DNA from: Streblospio benedicti
Lineage: Eukaryota > Annelida > Polychaeta > Spionida > Spionidae
Length of the DNA stretch: 64,000 nucleotides
NCBI GenBank assembly: GCA_019095985.1
Contig: CM032669.1
Location: 6,359,843-6,423,842, forward strand
Direction of reading: 5' to 3'
Below the pieces are notes generated by a model. It was not told where the DNA came from and did not search any database. It saw only the letters and a list, made by a program, of their open reading frames with translations. Below are positions 48,670 through 60,741 of the stretch, one piece after another. Every line of letters begins with the position of its first letter. Position 1 is the stretch's first letter. Made by a program: the position numbers and the translations under genes.

Positions 48670-48881
48670 GCAGCACAAACCTGCCTCTGGGCTTCAATGT
48701 GGAGAAGCTATACCAGATGAGCAATGCCCTGCAGCTAGAGCCGTTAGAAGCTTCCAGGAGAACCCAGGGATTGTCACCACACCCGGTGCCTCTTCTGCCA
48801 GTGCTGGTGCCTCCAGGGCCCCTCAGAACACAGCCCTACGACACTCCCTTGCTGGCACGCCACACTCTGTTATCTCCATAG
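48670..48881 (+). CDS. BTB-domain protein, exon 3 (terminal)
   Basis: Acceptor TTGTTGCAG. The phase-1 join completes Gly and reads GSTNLPLGFNVEKLYQMSNA then LQLEPLEASRRTQGLSPHP, the last helices of the BTB fold, followed by a Pro-rich tail ending at a stop at 48879-48881. The three exons give about 156 residues: a BTB-only protein without zinc fingers or kelch repeats. A GTGAGT two bases after the stop is a possible donor, so an earlier, unseen donor could lead to more exons across the gap. Confidence 0.72.
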
Positions 48882-48883
48882 CT

Positions 48884-49669
48884 GTGAGTTTTATTCCATT
48901 GGTGAATATGTAGCAGAGCATCATGTTATCAAAATCCAATAGACAGACCCTACTTGCAATACCAATAGCAGGTAGGTTATGCGGAGACTAGGCAGTTCTT
49001 AAGCAAACCAATGCAGTTTCAAATGCTCCATTCAACATCAATTTCATGCTCAATATATATTTTAGCTTTTGTTATAGTTCAGTAGGGCCTTTATTTTTTT
49101 ATTTTTCGGTTTACAGACCCTCCACTCAAAAAAACAGGATTTAGGAATAAAAATAAAATTGAAAAAAAGTATTTTTTTAATTCCGCCGCTGAAAAAAAGG
49201 GGAGATAATATGAGACGTTGAATCAAATGGCCTGTTTCGACTTAAAATACTCATTGGAATCGTTTCCGATAAACATCATACTATAACAATAACGTGTCCT
49301 AGTATGTAATAAATGAACTGTTATCCATTATATTGCATGTATATGTCAATGTGGTGGATATCTAAAGAAGTACGAACATATTTCAAATTACTCGCTGTTG
49401 AGTTAGGCAAATACGCAGCGCCGCCGGTATTATTCGGGTGCGTTGTGAAAATGTTTTATTTTTCATTTTTTTTTTTCCTCCTCCGACGACAGTTGAGCAT
49501 CCTGTGTGTCTGTAAACCATAACATCAAAAAATAAAGGCCTAGTCAGTACAAAGCAGGAACCTTCATGCATGTGTATTCTTAACTTTATTTCTAGGCTTA
49601 AGAGGCATAACTGCGTCTTAATAACACGGCTTGCTTTTAAACTCGATCTATGCACAGATCAAAATACAG
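48884..49669. other. No gene seen, contig edge
   Basis: AT-rich sequence without recognised exons. Nothing next to the gap resembles the mucin repeats that begin on its other side. Confidence 0.45.
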
Positions 49670-49769
49670 NNNNNNNNNNNNNNNNNNNNNNNNNNNNNNN
49701 NNNNNNNNNNNNNNNNNNNNNNNNNNNNNNNNNNNNNNNNNNNNNNNNNNNNNNNNNNNNNNNNNNNNN
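49670..49769. other. Assembly gap of 100 N
   Basis: Exactly 100 N. Right of it the sequence is already inside a 30-base minisatellite; left of it there is no trace of that repeat. Confidence 0.99.
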
Positions 49770-50580
49770 CAGGAGAAACAACCTTCAACCAACAACACAG
49801 GAGAAACAACCTTCCAGCCAACAACTGCAGGAGAAACCAAACTGCAGGAGAAACAACCTTCCAGCCAACAACTGCAGGAGAAACAACCTTACAACCAACA
49901 ACTGCAGGAGAAACAACCTTACAACCAACAACTGCAGGAGAAACAACCTTACAACCAACAACTGCAGGAGAAACAACCTTACAACCAACAACTCCAGGAG
50001 AAACAACCTTACAACCAACAACTGCAGGAGAAACAACCTTACAACCAACAACTCCTGGAGAAACAACCTTACAACCAACAACTGCAGGAGAAACAACCTT
50101 ACAACCAACAACTGCAGGAGAAACAACCTTACAACCAACAACTCCAGGAGAAACAACCTTACAACCAACAACTGCAGGGAGAAACAACCTTCAACCAACA
50201 ACTCCTGGAGAAACAACCTTACAACCAACAACTGCAGGAGAAACAACCTTACAACCAACAACTGCAGGAGAAACAACCTTACAACCAACAACTCCTGGAG
50301 AAACAACCTTACAACCAACAACTGCAGGAGAAACAACCTTACAACCAACAACTGCAGGAGAAACAACCTTCCAGCCAACGACTCCAGTAGAAACAACCTT
50401 CCAGCCAACAACTCCAGGAGAAACAACCTTCCAGCCAACAACTGAAGAAGAAACAATCTTCCAGCCAACAACTGCAGAAGAAACAATCTTTCAGCCAACA
50501 ACTCCTGGAGAAACAACCTTACAACCAACAACTCCTGGAGAAACAACCTTCCAGCCAACGACTCCAGGAGAAACAACACT
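49770..50580 (+). repeat. Coding minisatellite, 30-base unit, about 27 copies
   Basis: Unit ACTGCAGGAGAAACAACCTT followed by ACAACCAACA, with ACTCCAGG and ACTCCTGG variants. The array runs into the assembly gap, so its true length is unknown. Confidence 0.95.
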
Positions 50581-50928
50581 GGCAGAAACAACAATAAACC
50601 TGACAACTCCAGTAGAAACAACAATAGCTGACAAAAGCTTGCACAATACATCTGTTTTAGATGATACTACTTTGAAGGAAACTACTCATAAGGATACAAC
50701 TAATAGCATTACCCCTGTTCCTACTGTAGTCACCAGTACTTCAACTGTTTCCCCACCACCTGCTGAACAGTTCCCTGAAAAGAGACCATTAAGGGAAGAT
50801 TTTGCTGCACAGGAAGTTCTCTTGGAGAATGTGTCTTTGTTAGACGAGAGTGTTAAAATATCGATGGGGTATTCAGCCGACGAGATGATAGTAGATTGTA
50901 TGTATGAGGGAGCTCCATGTCAACCTGG
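49770..50928 (+). CDS. Channel gene (C-half): mucin-like stalk exon and start of ectodomain
   Basis: The exon opens in the gap and runs to donor GTAAAT. About 27 units of TAGETTLQPT or TPGETTFQPT give a Thr/Pro-rich mucin-like stalk. It passes through a less regular Thr-rich part (TTLKETTHKDTTNSITPVPT) into FPEKRPLREDFAAQEVLLEN and MGYSADEMIVDCMYEGAPC, the first finger segment of DEG/ENaC channels (compare H-x2-E-D-M-L-x-x-C-x-F-x-G-x-x-C). It thus starts where the minus-strand half stops: after TM1, the lectin domains and a Thr-rich stalk. The first units and one unit near 50175 are shifted in frame, perhaps from repeat assembly. Confidence 0.85.
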
Positions 50929-51143
50929 GTAAATGAGAAGCACTTGTCATTGCTTATTAAACGTTTTTCTTACCACCAACGACACTTCTATTTTTAATAA
51001 GGGCTAAAAGTCAAAATATAGTACCTTCTTTGAACTCAATATATATTCATGCTTTTAATGTTACACATCTGTCACAGAATCTATATGTTCATGAATTTAA
51101 GAATTTAATTTGAGATACGCTTTACTTTTTGTTTACTTTGCAG

Positions 51144-51253
51144 GGATTTTGTGAGTTATTACCACAGCATGTATGGGAACTGTTATATTTTCAACTCCGG
51201 CTGGAATGAAACCCAAATGCAGCTCAAATCTCATAAGATTGGGAGCAGATACG
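51144..51253 (+). CDS. Channel gene (C-half) exon: finger domain
   Basis: Acceptor TTTGCAG, donor GTAAGG. Encodes GDFVSYYHSMYGNCYIFNSG then WNETQMQLKSHKIGSRYG, the YGNCYxFN strand conserved in DEG/ENaC. Phase 2 in, 1 out. Confidence 0.9.
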
Positions 51254-51457
51254 GTAAGGCTGTGTATAGAATTGACATAAACTTTGCTCAATTTAGTATC
51301 CACGTGAGCCTTCTCAGTACGGGTGTCGATTCCTTTCTAAGCCACTCAGAGAACTAAAATCGAACTGTGATCATTCTACCAGACAATGAAAGGAATTAGA
51401 AAATACGTCATTTCTTAGAATAAACCAAATACGGACTCGATTTCATTTTACAATTAG

Positions 51458-51548
51458 GTTTGCGTGTGACTATGAACATCGGGCAACACGAGTACACGCC
51501 TGTAGTGGGTGGTGGTGCCGGTGCCAGGGTCGTCATTACTGGCTACAA
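51458..51548 (+). CDS. Channel gene (C-half) exon: palm/beta-ball strands
   Basis: Acceptor CAATTAG, donor GTACGT. Encodes GLRVTMNIGQHEYTPVVGGG then AGARVVITGYK, matching the GL-x-L-x-L-x-I-x-x-x-x-Y ... GA-x-V-x-I pattern of the family. Confidence 0.9.
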
Positions 51549-52002
51549 GTACGTATCTTGTCAGTACCACAACCACGTGGTGCAATAGTAGATATAGTAT
51601 GGTAATCACTAGCCAGGTGTAAGTTTTATCTCGCCAACTATAGGCACGTAGGAGATTAGTGGGTTCTGTAGTGTTGTGATCACATGTTGCAAAGCTGCTG
51701 CATTGATCAATCACTGGCAGATCCAGGTTTTTAGAAAAGGGAGGGGGCGCACTGAAGGGATTTTATGGGTTTCGTGCGCGCGATCGATGGGGGACGTGTA
51801 AAAATAACCTTTGAAAATGAAGATTTTTGGTGGGAACGGGGGGTGGGGTCACGTGCCCCCTGATCCCCACCCACCCACCCACCCGGGGGAATCTGCCTAT
51901 GAATCAAGTACGCCTACACCAGCCAGGGGATGCTGCGTGTATATATAGGTGTAATCTCTTTGTACTAGTTGGAGATTGTACTGTACTTACGAACACTTGT
52001 AG

Positions 52003-52075
52003 GTCAATGCCTCACCCTGGTGACAGCAGCATTCTGGCGCCTCCCGGACACTTGACATCTATTGGAATCAGAAAG
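52003..52075 (+). CDS. Channel gene (C-half) exon: APPG loop
   Basis: Acceptor CTTGTAG, donor GTAAGC. Encodes SMPHPGDSSILAPPGHLTSI then GIRK, the P-G-x-x-x-x-x-G-I/V segment before the thumb. Confidence 0.88.
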
Positions 52076-52525
52076 GTAAGCTCTCACCACACATACCCGG
52101 CTACATACCCATGTTGCAGATCTATATGCATCGTTCAATATTATTACCAGGGGTTGGTGTCTTTAGGCTGCTGAAACCTGGAAAGTACCAGGGTTTTACT
52201 GGATAAACCTGCAAAGGGACCTTCGATTACTTTAAATGTTTTTTTTTAAATGTTCTGTATTTCATGATTGACTTCATTCCTCATAGCAAAAAAATGGCAC
52301 GAAGCATAAAGAAGAACTCACTTCTAAGCATAAAAAAGTACACTCTTATATACAAATTAACGGCCGTCTAGACCCATCGACAATGATGAGCCAGTCCATT
52401 TGTACGTAGTAAAAACACTACCACAAAATACGTTTTACCGTCTGGGTTATGTGCGTCCATATCCGCTCTAAAGAGCTTTAGGAGAGCGTAAAATTCACCA
52501 AACATCCGCATGTTTTGTCCTTCAG

Positions 52526-52636
52526 GTGGTTGTCAAACGAGAACCGATGCCGTACGGAAATTGTACCACTGACGAGAAGGATGTGACCAAGGATGCTTTC
52601 TGCGAAAACTACGACAAAGTGAAATATTCTAAAAGC
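52526..52636 (+). CDS. Channel gene (C-half) exon: thumb, part 1
   Basis: Acceptor CCTTCAG, donor GTACGT; 37 codons. Encodes VVVKREPMPYGNCTTDEKDV then TKDAFCENYDKVKYSKS, with the conserved P-Y-G-x-C. Confidence 0.9.
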
Positions 52637-52916
52637 GTACGTCAATGTAACACCGTTACGCGAGCATTCTGTAATGTCGCAGGAAATTTGCTAATCATTA
52701 CCAACCAATTTCAAATAAGCACCAATTGTTATTACCTATCAGTATATGAGTTACATGTTTGATACTACTTTTCAACTATACATTATAAACCAGTGTGTTA
52801 CCTTATATTTATTCAAAAAAAATATGTTGAACTTTTTGGGGTGATGCTCGTGACAATAATCTACGGAAGTCATGACATCAAAATATCAAATGTATTCAAT
52901 GCACCAACACTTGCAG

Positions 52917-53049
52917 GGCTGCTTCAAAACGTGCTACCAAAGAACGCTGATTGAACGATGCAACTGCACGGATGTTTATCTTCCCTCCCATGGCAAAGCT
53001 TTCAACTACACTAAAGTACCTGTCTGCAGCGTCGCCGACCAAACTCAAG
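52917..53049 (+). CDS. Channel gene (C-half) exon: Cys-rich thumb, part 2
   Basis: Acceptor CTTGCAG, donor GTGCAT. Encodes GCFKTCYQRTLIERCNCTDV then YLPSHGKAFNYTKVPVCSVA. The C-x3-C ... C-x-C spacing is the thumb disulphide ladder of DEG/ENaC. Confidence 0.92.
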
Positions 53050-53312
53050 GTGCATTCTAAAGTTTTATCTCATATTTCTTGTGTCCCTTCATGGGGTCTG
53101 AAGTAAGTGGTGTCCGTGTCTATTTTATCGAGACATTAGTGTTAGTTCTCTACTGTTCACGTTTTAAGGTTAATCATTACATTTAAAAATTGCTGTGTCT
53201 ACCAATAACTCACAATAGCTGTGTATGTATCAGTGCAATGAATGTGCGTGGGTCTACGTGTGCAAGAATATAATACAATGTGTGCAGATGACATATTGAT
53301 ACTCATTTTTAG

Positions 53313-53391
53313 ACCTTTGCAAATACGGCATCTTGGAGAAGTACATCAAGGGAGATCTGGACTGCTTGTATCGGTGCACGGACCTATGCGA
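53313..53391 (+). CDS. Channel gene (C-half) exon: thumb, part 3
   Basis: Acceptor TTTTTAG, donor GTAAGT. Encodes DLCKYGILEKYIKGDLDCLY then RCTDLCE; more ladder Cys. The following intron is 7.3 kb and holds an LTR fossil. Confidence 0.9.
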
Positions 53392-53584
53392 GTAAGTGCT
53401 TTTATCGTTCTTTTTCATTTAATTTCATTGGTTATCATGACCAAGAGGTATTCGATAACCCGGAGAGGGTTATCTTCGAACAGGGGTGATACTATGATTA
53501 TCATGCTTGTTCTCAGCCGCATTACTTTTTTCACATTTTTAAAACAATATTGAGAGTGTTTAGAAAAGAACGATATATAAAAAA

Positions 53585-53719
53585 ACAGGTTCGTTGTGTA
53601 ACATGAATTATTTTATCAGGATTCATTCTTGTGGCGCATCAGGCTCGCCCTTTGGGCTCGCCATGATATGACCTAAGAACTCACCTGATAAAATAATTCA
53701 TGGTACAAACTCACCTGGT
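53585..53719. repeat. Palindromic element in the channel intron
   Basis: AACATGAATTATTTTATCAG pairs with its complement at 53683-53703; a TTGGGCTCG-type loop lies in the middle. Confidence 0.8.
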
Positions 53720-53843
53720 TTTGTCTATATAGCAGAGGGATGGCTGCATTGTTTTTTCACTGCCCCAAAAACACACACAAAAGAAAAGACAAACAGCACA
53801 GAATTTTTTTTCTACTTGCTATAAGTATGGTGTTTTATATATA

Positions 53844-54024
53844 CTGAAAACTAGAATATTTCGTGGCTATTACATTTTGCAATTTTCATCTATAAATTAT
53901 TTTGTCACTATCTAATTTTGCGATTTTGGTGACCTACTTTACATAAGCTTTTAATGTTTGCGTTTTTGCTCCTACCCACGAAATTCGCAAATTAAATTGT
54001 GCCCAAACATTTCTAGTTTTACAG
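53844..54024 (-). mobile_element. Mariner-like MITE, copy 3
   Basis: Same family and orientation as 35678-35884, flanked by TA. Confidence 0.8.
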
Positions 54025-55609
54025 TAATTAGTAATAAAATATTTTTACAAATTTGACTATGAGGTTGTTTTAACTATTGTGAACAAAGTCGCTCCTCACG
54101 TCCTGCCGGGGTTCACAAAGCCGACAGGACGGGTTGAATGGCGCCCTTTACGCGTTGTATGCGTGAGCGCAGCCTCCACAGCTTGGACTTCCCAAACCGC
54201 ACTCCTCCTCGTTGTGTACTTGAGACATTGCGAACACCTCACACCCGGGCTCTCCCGTCGCACCAACTCTGTCTGAATGGCAGCTAGTGTGATTCCAGGC
54301 TGCAGTATGAGATCGCCATATGTTCGCCGCAGCGAAGCTGATGACAAACCCGACTCCAGTTGTGTTCGTACTGCTGCCTCCCGGCGTACTACATCCTCTC
54401 CACAGGCTTTCCATGCCAGGTAGAGCAATTGGGGATGAAATCCCGCACCGATTCTCCATTTCCTTGTCTGCGTATCAGAAGTTCCTCCTCGTCCACACGC
54501 ACCTCGAATTCCACATAGAAATGCGAGTGTGTCGCGGGCACGAGCGTGGGCCAATCGCGCACTCCCATGCTGCTACGTCCAGCAGCGCGCGTAATCCTTT
54601 TTGCACTCACACCGTGCATTATTCCAGTCAGCCTGTCTGAGACACCCTTGCTCACTCCAATGTGGGGGTCTGTGTAGGGTCGATTCCACAATCTAGAGTC
54701 TACGTAGACTCTATACTTCCAAGAACAACTGCACTGTAGTCCATCCATGTCTGCGTCCCATTCGGCTTGCAAACTTTGGGAAAGGTTTGACCTTACCCTG
54801 AAAGCTCACTATGGTGGGATCGCCCAGCAGACTCCTTGCCATCCGAGCTGTGGTCCGCTAACAACCATAGACACATGCATTCTCCCCAGCAGAAGTCTGA
54901 CATACTCAATTATAATACAATTGAATACAACAAACCCCGGAACATAGTAAATGCAGAGGCCGATGGCAGTGGTAATGTCCGAAATAGTGTCACCCGAGCG
55001 TTGACTCGTATGCCCGAGCCTAGTCGAAATGTCGCTCCAAAGTGTTATCCGTGCACCGGCTCGTGACCCGAGCCTCCAGTTAGCGGCCCGAGAATTCATT
55101 TCTCGCAAAGCCCGTTCCAACACGGGGCGCCGTTGCAATACGGGGCGCCCGTATCCAATACGGGAGGTCCGTTCCTCCAGCTTTGCCACTCGTAGTGGTG
55201 TCAGGTTGTTCTGGTTGCTTTCTCCACTTGGATTTAATCCGGCTGGTCGGAAATCGGCGTCCCGATCCCGGAGCTTTGACACTCCTCAGACGTAATTCGG
55301 CCGGTGGGAGCTTCCGAGTGCCCGAATTCAATACGGCGAGCCCGTATCCAACACGGCGGGCCCGTTCCCAATACGGTGCGCCCGTTCCAATGCGGCGGTC
55401 CATATTTTAACTTCCTTTATTGCTGCAGTCTGTCCTGAAGGGTGTACTTCATCTATCGGTCGGCACTTTGGGGGTTTAATAATCGGCCTATACGAACGGA
55501 TTAAGCACTCTGTAGGAAGAAACTGACCTTGTTTCATGGCTGCCCTGTCACTATGTTCCATAGAACGAGGCCCCCGCGTGTGTGCGGGCCACCCCGTCGT
55601 GGCTGATCA

Positions 55610-58600
55610 GGGCCGTTGCACAAAGCAAATGCGAAATACGGGCAAGAATTTGCGACGCAAAACGGTAACGATACGAAAACGATAATTCGTTGTTGCGTTG
55701 CACAAAGCCAAATGTTCGTAGTCATATCATCGTGTGAATTTACGATCTCAAAATGTACTACATTACCGCAAATGGAACTGACTTTATAAACGCAGCTTGT
55801 TTCTCTCTTTCGCGAGATTCTTAAAAGTTGTTCTTTCATTTCAATTTTAAAAAGATCTTAAAAGATCCTGTACAGTAAAACCTTCCAACACAATACCACA
55901 TGCATATCGGTGGGTGGGGAGCGAGGTTTGTATGCTTTGGTATACTAAAATACCTTATTTTTCATAGAATGTTTGTGTTTACTATCAATTCCACGTTCAA
56001 AACCCATGCGGACTATGATTCGTGCATGCTAAAACAGACCCAATACTATTGAGGGGGGGTATAGCCAAACTTACCATTTTTTCAAAAGCCAATATATTTC
56101 TATCATTGATAGAATACAGTAGAACAGATATTAAGTGACCACCTGCTCTGTCCAATTAGGTGGTCTCTCTTTATGGAGTGTCTGTCGACCTTTATGAAGA
56201 TCAATTCATATGTCTGGATTAGAGAGTTGGACTTAATTGAAGGTTCTACTGTACAAACTGTACTTCCATCTTGTACATCGAATTATAAGCCCGTCAAAGC
56301 ATCAAACCACTGTCTTCGATCCAGAGTCGATGCGTCTACTAATGAATTAATGCATTTAAAAGAGTAAATCAAAAATAATCTGATTGACATACATAGATAA
56401 ATCAATAATTTTAATGCACAAATGAAAAACTACAATATCAACGCTTAATACATAGTTCTTTTTTGTTTGTGTCAGGTAGTATTAGAGTTACATCACCAAC
56501 ACTTGAATAGAGAGTGTTTATAGGTCAGAGGGACGTTCTGAAAAAGAATACCCTCCCTTGCATAATACCCTAATGAACTTGGGACCATGGACATTCCATT
56601 CAAGTAGGAGAAACACCTGAAATATGAAAACAATATGGGTGTCAATAAAACATATGCTCATGAGAGAGGTATAGTTTTGATATTTAAGAAAGACCATTTA
56701 AAAGACAGCTTAAAAACACAGACTCTCACAAGAACATTTGATTTATAAACAGTTAATGTTGAGAAAACAAACACTCAGTAATGTACATGTATGATTGAAA
56801 TTCAATTAATATTCCAACATCATCTGAAACATGACAGTATTAGTTACAACTCACCTAAACATTAATGACATATATGTTGCAGAAACATCCTGTAATGTAC
56901 TGAGGGAATAGGAGTTGGACTCGTGAATAGACGGTCACGGTTGTGATTCCAAAGTATACACTACTTCACGAGCACCTACACATTAAATAGATACAGGCTG
57001 AGACAAATGAATGCTAATGTGATTGGGAAAAAGCACGTCTGCTCCATGGTTGGGTGTGGAAAGCATGCTGGGGAGTTGAGAATGACCATATAGTGAGAAT
57101 GCACATCACTGCTTCAGACCTGGTGTGAATGTACAGTCGTCTGAACATCACATTCAATTGATTGTTTGATTTCAAAATAAATATCATCATTTCATCATTA
57201 TTACTTGTTGCAGACTAGTTATCGTTTTACACGCTGGTTGGATATTTGATTTTGACAATTCTGTTTCATGTGAATTGATATTTATGACACAGGTCATATT
57301 TTTCTAGCTTTTTCCGACTTTCATTTTAAACCTTCTTCGTCATTATAGTTAAGACAGAATATTTTTGCGATAGTTGGGTGTTCATGGTATGTGGGTGCCC
57401 AATCTGGACATTACTTCATCATACCCTTGAGTTCAAAGCATATTATCATCTGCATCATAATCTAAATGCATTTTATAATGATGATTAAAATTGCTAATGC
57501 TATGGATGCAAATGATACGTGTCTTAAGATTATTTCCCAATACCATGAAAAAGCATGCATGATCCAAAAATTTAATTGACAAAGGAAAAACCACTTAACC
57601 ATACCTTTTGTAGGTTTTTTGTCCTTTCTTTGCATTTTTTTCATTGTATCCAGATACTGTGTCATCCTTTATTATGTCCATTGTCATCCATTTAAAAACA
57701 ATCAATTATAGAGAAAAACAAACATACCTGTAACTACAGGAAGTAAGAAATATTGTGTTTTGAACTCCCAATGAAATATGAATCTCTGTCTACTATAGCT
57801 ACTAGAGATCATATATGAAATGGATTAGATTATTTCAGGTATTGATGTGACATATTAATTGCCACTGTGTTGACCTACCTATTTCAATTGTAGGATTAAA
57901 TATTGCACGTATGTTTTTGTTGGCTTTGGTTTATGGGTTTAATTAAATGGAAGAGTCCATTTTGCATGAGGTGATACCTTTCTAAAATTTTATACAGTTG
58001 CCATTTTTATGATTTAGTTCAATGAGTTACTCACGAATTCGCAGTGTTTTGTGTTTTTAGAACTATGTATTAAATCAGATAATCACCCATTTGATTTTGC
58101 ATTTGTGAAATAAGACCCTCAAGAATCTGACCTCGCCTGCGGCCCCCCGGTCGATTCTGAGGGTCTTATTTCACAGAATGCAAAATCCTTGTGAGTATCT
58201 AACACAAATCTTTTAAAACACCACCTTTCCAGAATGACCACTCCCATGAGAATAGTAAGACCATTTTTCTAGCACCATGTATTTAACTGTGGCATTATAA
58301 GACCGCTGTACATGAAAATTGTGATTTAGGAATAAAAAATGTAGGTGAACGGATTTTCATCGAGGCTATATACTCCCTCAATGGAGGCTTCCATTTTGTG
58401 CATGTTAATGTTCAATCAAACCAATAATATGAATATTTCATTTACAACGACAAACAACACAAACAAATCCACGCTGGCGCTACCTTTTAGCCCGGTCATT
58501 TCTTACGATATTCAGAGATTTTTTTTACGAATGAAAACTGCAATTATACGATCTACGATATCGTATTTTTTAGTGCAACTGAAATTTACAAAAAATACTG

Positions 58601-58655
58601 ACACGACCGTAAAACACATGATCGTGAATTAAAAATGGCTTTGTACAACCGGCCC
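55610..58655. mobile_element. 3-kb inverted-repeat element nested in LTR copy 2
   Basis: Its ends GGGCCGTTGCACAAAGC (left) and GGCTTTGTACAACCGGCCC (right) are inverted. It interrupts sequence that is continuous in LTR copy 1. TCA and TTA flank the two sides, so a 3-bp duplication is possible but not exact. No transposase was seen. The ends recall Harbinger/ISL2EU-type elements; that assignment is tentative. Confidence 0.75.
58092..58190. repeat. Hairpin repeat inside the 3-kb element
   Basis: TGTGAAATAAGACCCTCA and its complement face each other around a GC-rich loop with CCTGCGGCCCCCCGG. Confidence 0.8.
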
Positions 58656-60683
58656 TTATGTCCAATGGCTGGCTGACTTCGTGACGCCGCCACGTCGCCT
58701 CCAGCCTCCACTGTACCCGCAGGCGCTGTTCCTTCATGTAGCCTCCACCTCCGGCAATAAATGCCTACTGCCTCCTGTTGGGGGGATGATAGAGGGGAGC
58801 TGTGGTTGCCATATGTTTCTCTGTGTGGGGCACTCCCGGGGTACCCAAGCTTGGTGGGTCGAGTTTTAGGGGTTCGACAGCCCTTGTGATAGGGTTGGTG
58901 CTGGCACAAGGGGTGCCTCCACACCACTTTCCTCATCTCAGTTTGCTTCTTGAGGAGAACATGACGTTTCATGTCTTTTTTCCCTTTCCTCAAGAGCGGA
59001 CTCGCTTTCTTACACTAGATCAGTAAGCGCTGGCTGCTTGTTTACCCGAGACTTCGGGTCGGCCACCTTGGCATCCTCACTGATCTCCTTTCCCGAGTCA
59101 TTCTGCTCACCTCCGTGATCCGTATCAACCCGGTTCAGTGCAGAGTCCTTATCCGCCTCTCTAGTGTCTGGAACGCCTATGTTTTCATAGCAGGCCGCCC
59201 AGGGCGTCCGGGGCACCTCGTATGACCCGGGATGCTCGCCTCCCTGCGGTGTGTCTGTTAGTTTACACTCCACTCCGTCTGATGCGACCCGCTCGCTGTT
59301 TACGGGGCGCTCCTTTGTTACGGGCCGCCCGTTACCGACACTCGCTCCGTTTCATGCTGATTTCCCGGGTTTTCCTGGTTGTTTGATTCCATCTCCTGTC
59401 CACCCGTTTTCCCAGCTGACAGGGAGGGAAGTTCTATCACTCCCCGGGCGTTGTCGGCCGAAGCGTTTCTCCGGGAGGGTGTGAACTCTTCGAACATGTT
59501 CCCCAACATGCTGGTGTCATATTCGGATTCCTCATATCCCAGCTCGGTCAGCCCGAGCTGTTGCTGCTCCTCATTTGTTGTTCCCAACATCACAACTGAT
59601 CTACTTATTCCCGAGAGCCCGTATCCCAATACGGCGGGCCGTATCTATTACCGGGCGCCTGTTGCTAACGGCGGGCCCGTTCCCAATACCCAAGAGCCCG
59701 CATTGAACACGGTGGGCCCGTGTCCAATACGGTGGGTGCTCCCGGGCAGTTGGAGAAACAACGTGTAACGTCGAACGTGCTTTCCTCTGCTATAGTGTGA
59801 TGTCCGATACGTTGCCCGAGCTCTCGGGTGGTCCCGAGCTCCTTTCCATCCTCGAATGCTGCTCCCCAATCCATCTACGGCGATACTGGGGCCATCCGGG
59901 CTACGTCGCCCACTAAGAAACGAATCCCCGTATTTGGCAATGCAAGTTCGTATCTTTGTAGCTGTTGCTCGCATGTACCCGCAATTTGGTGCCCGGTAAG
60001 CTGGTGTGAGCTGGCACTGAGGCCTGGTTCTCACCCTCCAGCCACACCCACGAAATGCATAGGTTCATGAGCTACTACGCGTTGCCATTCCATGAGTGGA
60101 AGTCCGTGGCTGACGCCGAGTGAGATACGAGTTGTCTCTCACCCGAACATCACACGTATTTATTTCATCGCCGGAAATCGGGGGTCCGAAATTTGTTCCG
60201 AGGGTTTCGGGTTTCATCCCGGCCGTCCTCACCTGGGGCGGTTCGTAGTGCAGCTCCGGGATATGATTCCTCGGCCCGTGATGGCCGGTCCGTTCCGGTG
60301 GACAGAAGTCTGGGGTGTGGAGTTCCGGCGGACTTCATACTGCCAATCCGTGTACAGGGTTTGCTTCCACACCTGTACTTCCGTGATATCCTGGTCACGC
60401 CACCAAACTGTGAACAAAGTCGCTCCTCACGTCCTGCCGGGGTTCACGTGAGTGACAGGGGCTTATACTTAGTCCAGTGCAACCTGTGTTTCTACTTATT
60501 ACACCGGCGGACCCTAATATAGTATTATTTTCTATATGATTTGAACATTTGAAGTCTTTCTAATGGGCATGTTTTATATCTGGAATGCATAGATAATTGT
60601 AAAATGTAAGATAATTGTAATTCTAGAAAATAATGGATTGCATTAAACTATAAATATTTAACTTGCTCTTCGGTTTATTTTAG

Positions 60684-60741
60684 GGATGAATATTATGACA
60701 CTCACGTTTCATCATCGGACTGGCCAAGTGCAAATCATAGG
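60684..60741 (+). CDS. Channel gene (C-half) exon: end of thumb
   Basis: Acceptor TTTTAG, donor GTGGGT. With the preceding GA it reads EDEYYDTHVSSSDWPSANHR, the C-E-x-x-Y-x-x-x-x-S-x-S-x-W-P pattern of the family. The join to 53391 across 7.3 kb keeps the frame. Confidence 0.88.

Larger units (their letters stand above)
54076..60520 (-). mobile_element. Gag-only LTR retroelement, copy 2, broken, with a nested element
   Basis: Runs on the minus strand inside a channel intron. A short LTR-like start is at about 60.42-60.52 kb, the primer-binding site at 60389-60405, a leader and Gag-like stretches down to about 54.3 kb, and an LTR remnant at 54.08-54.27 kb ending with the same TTTGTTCACA as the other end. 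Almost all of it matches copy 1 (20.83-25.08 kb). No pol genes. A 3-kb element (55610-58655) lies inside. Old, with many breaks. Confidence 0.75.

Noticed and set aside
49785-50651. Long minus-strand and alternative-frame ORFs over the mucin array
   Set aside because: Same cause: the 30-base unit stays open in all frames. Only the frame that joins the DEG/ENaC finger segment is supported.
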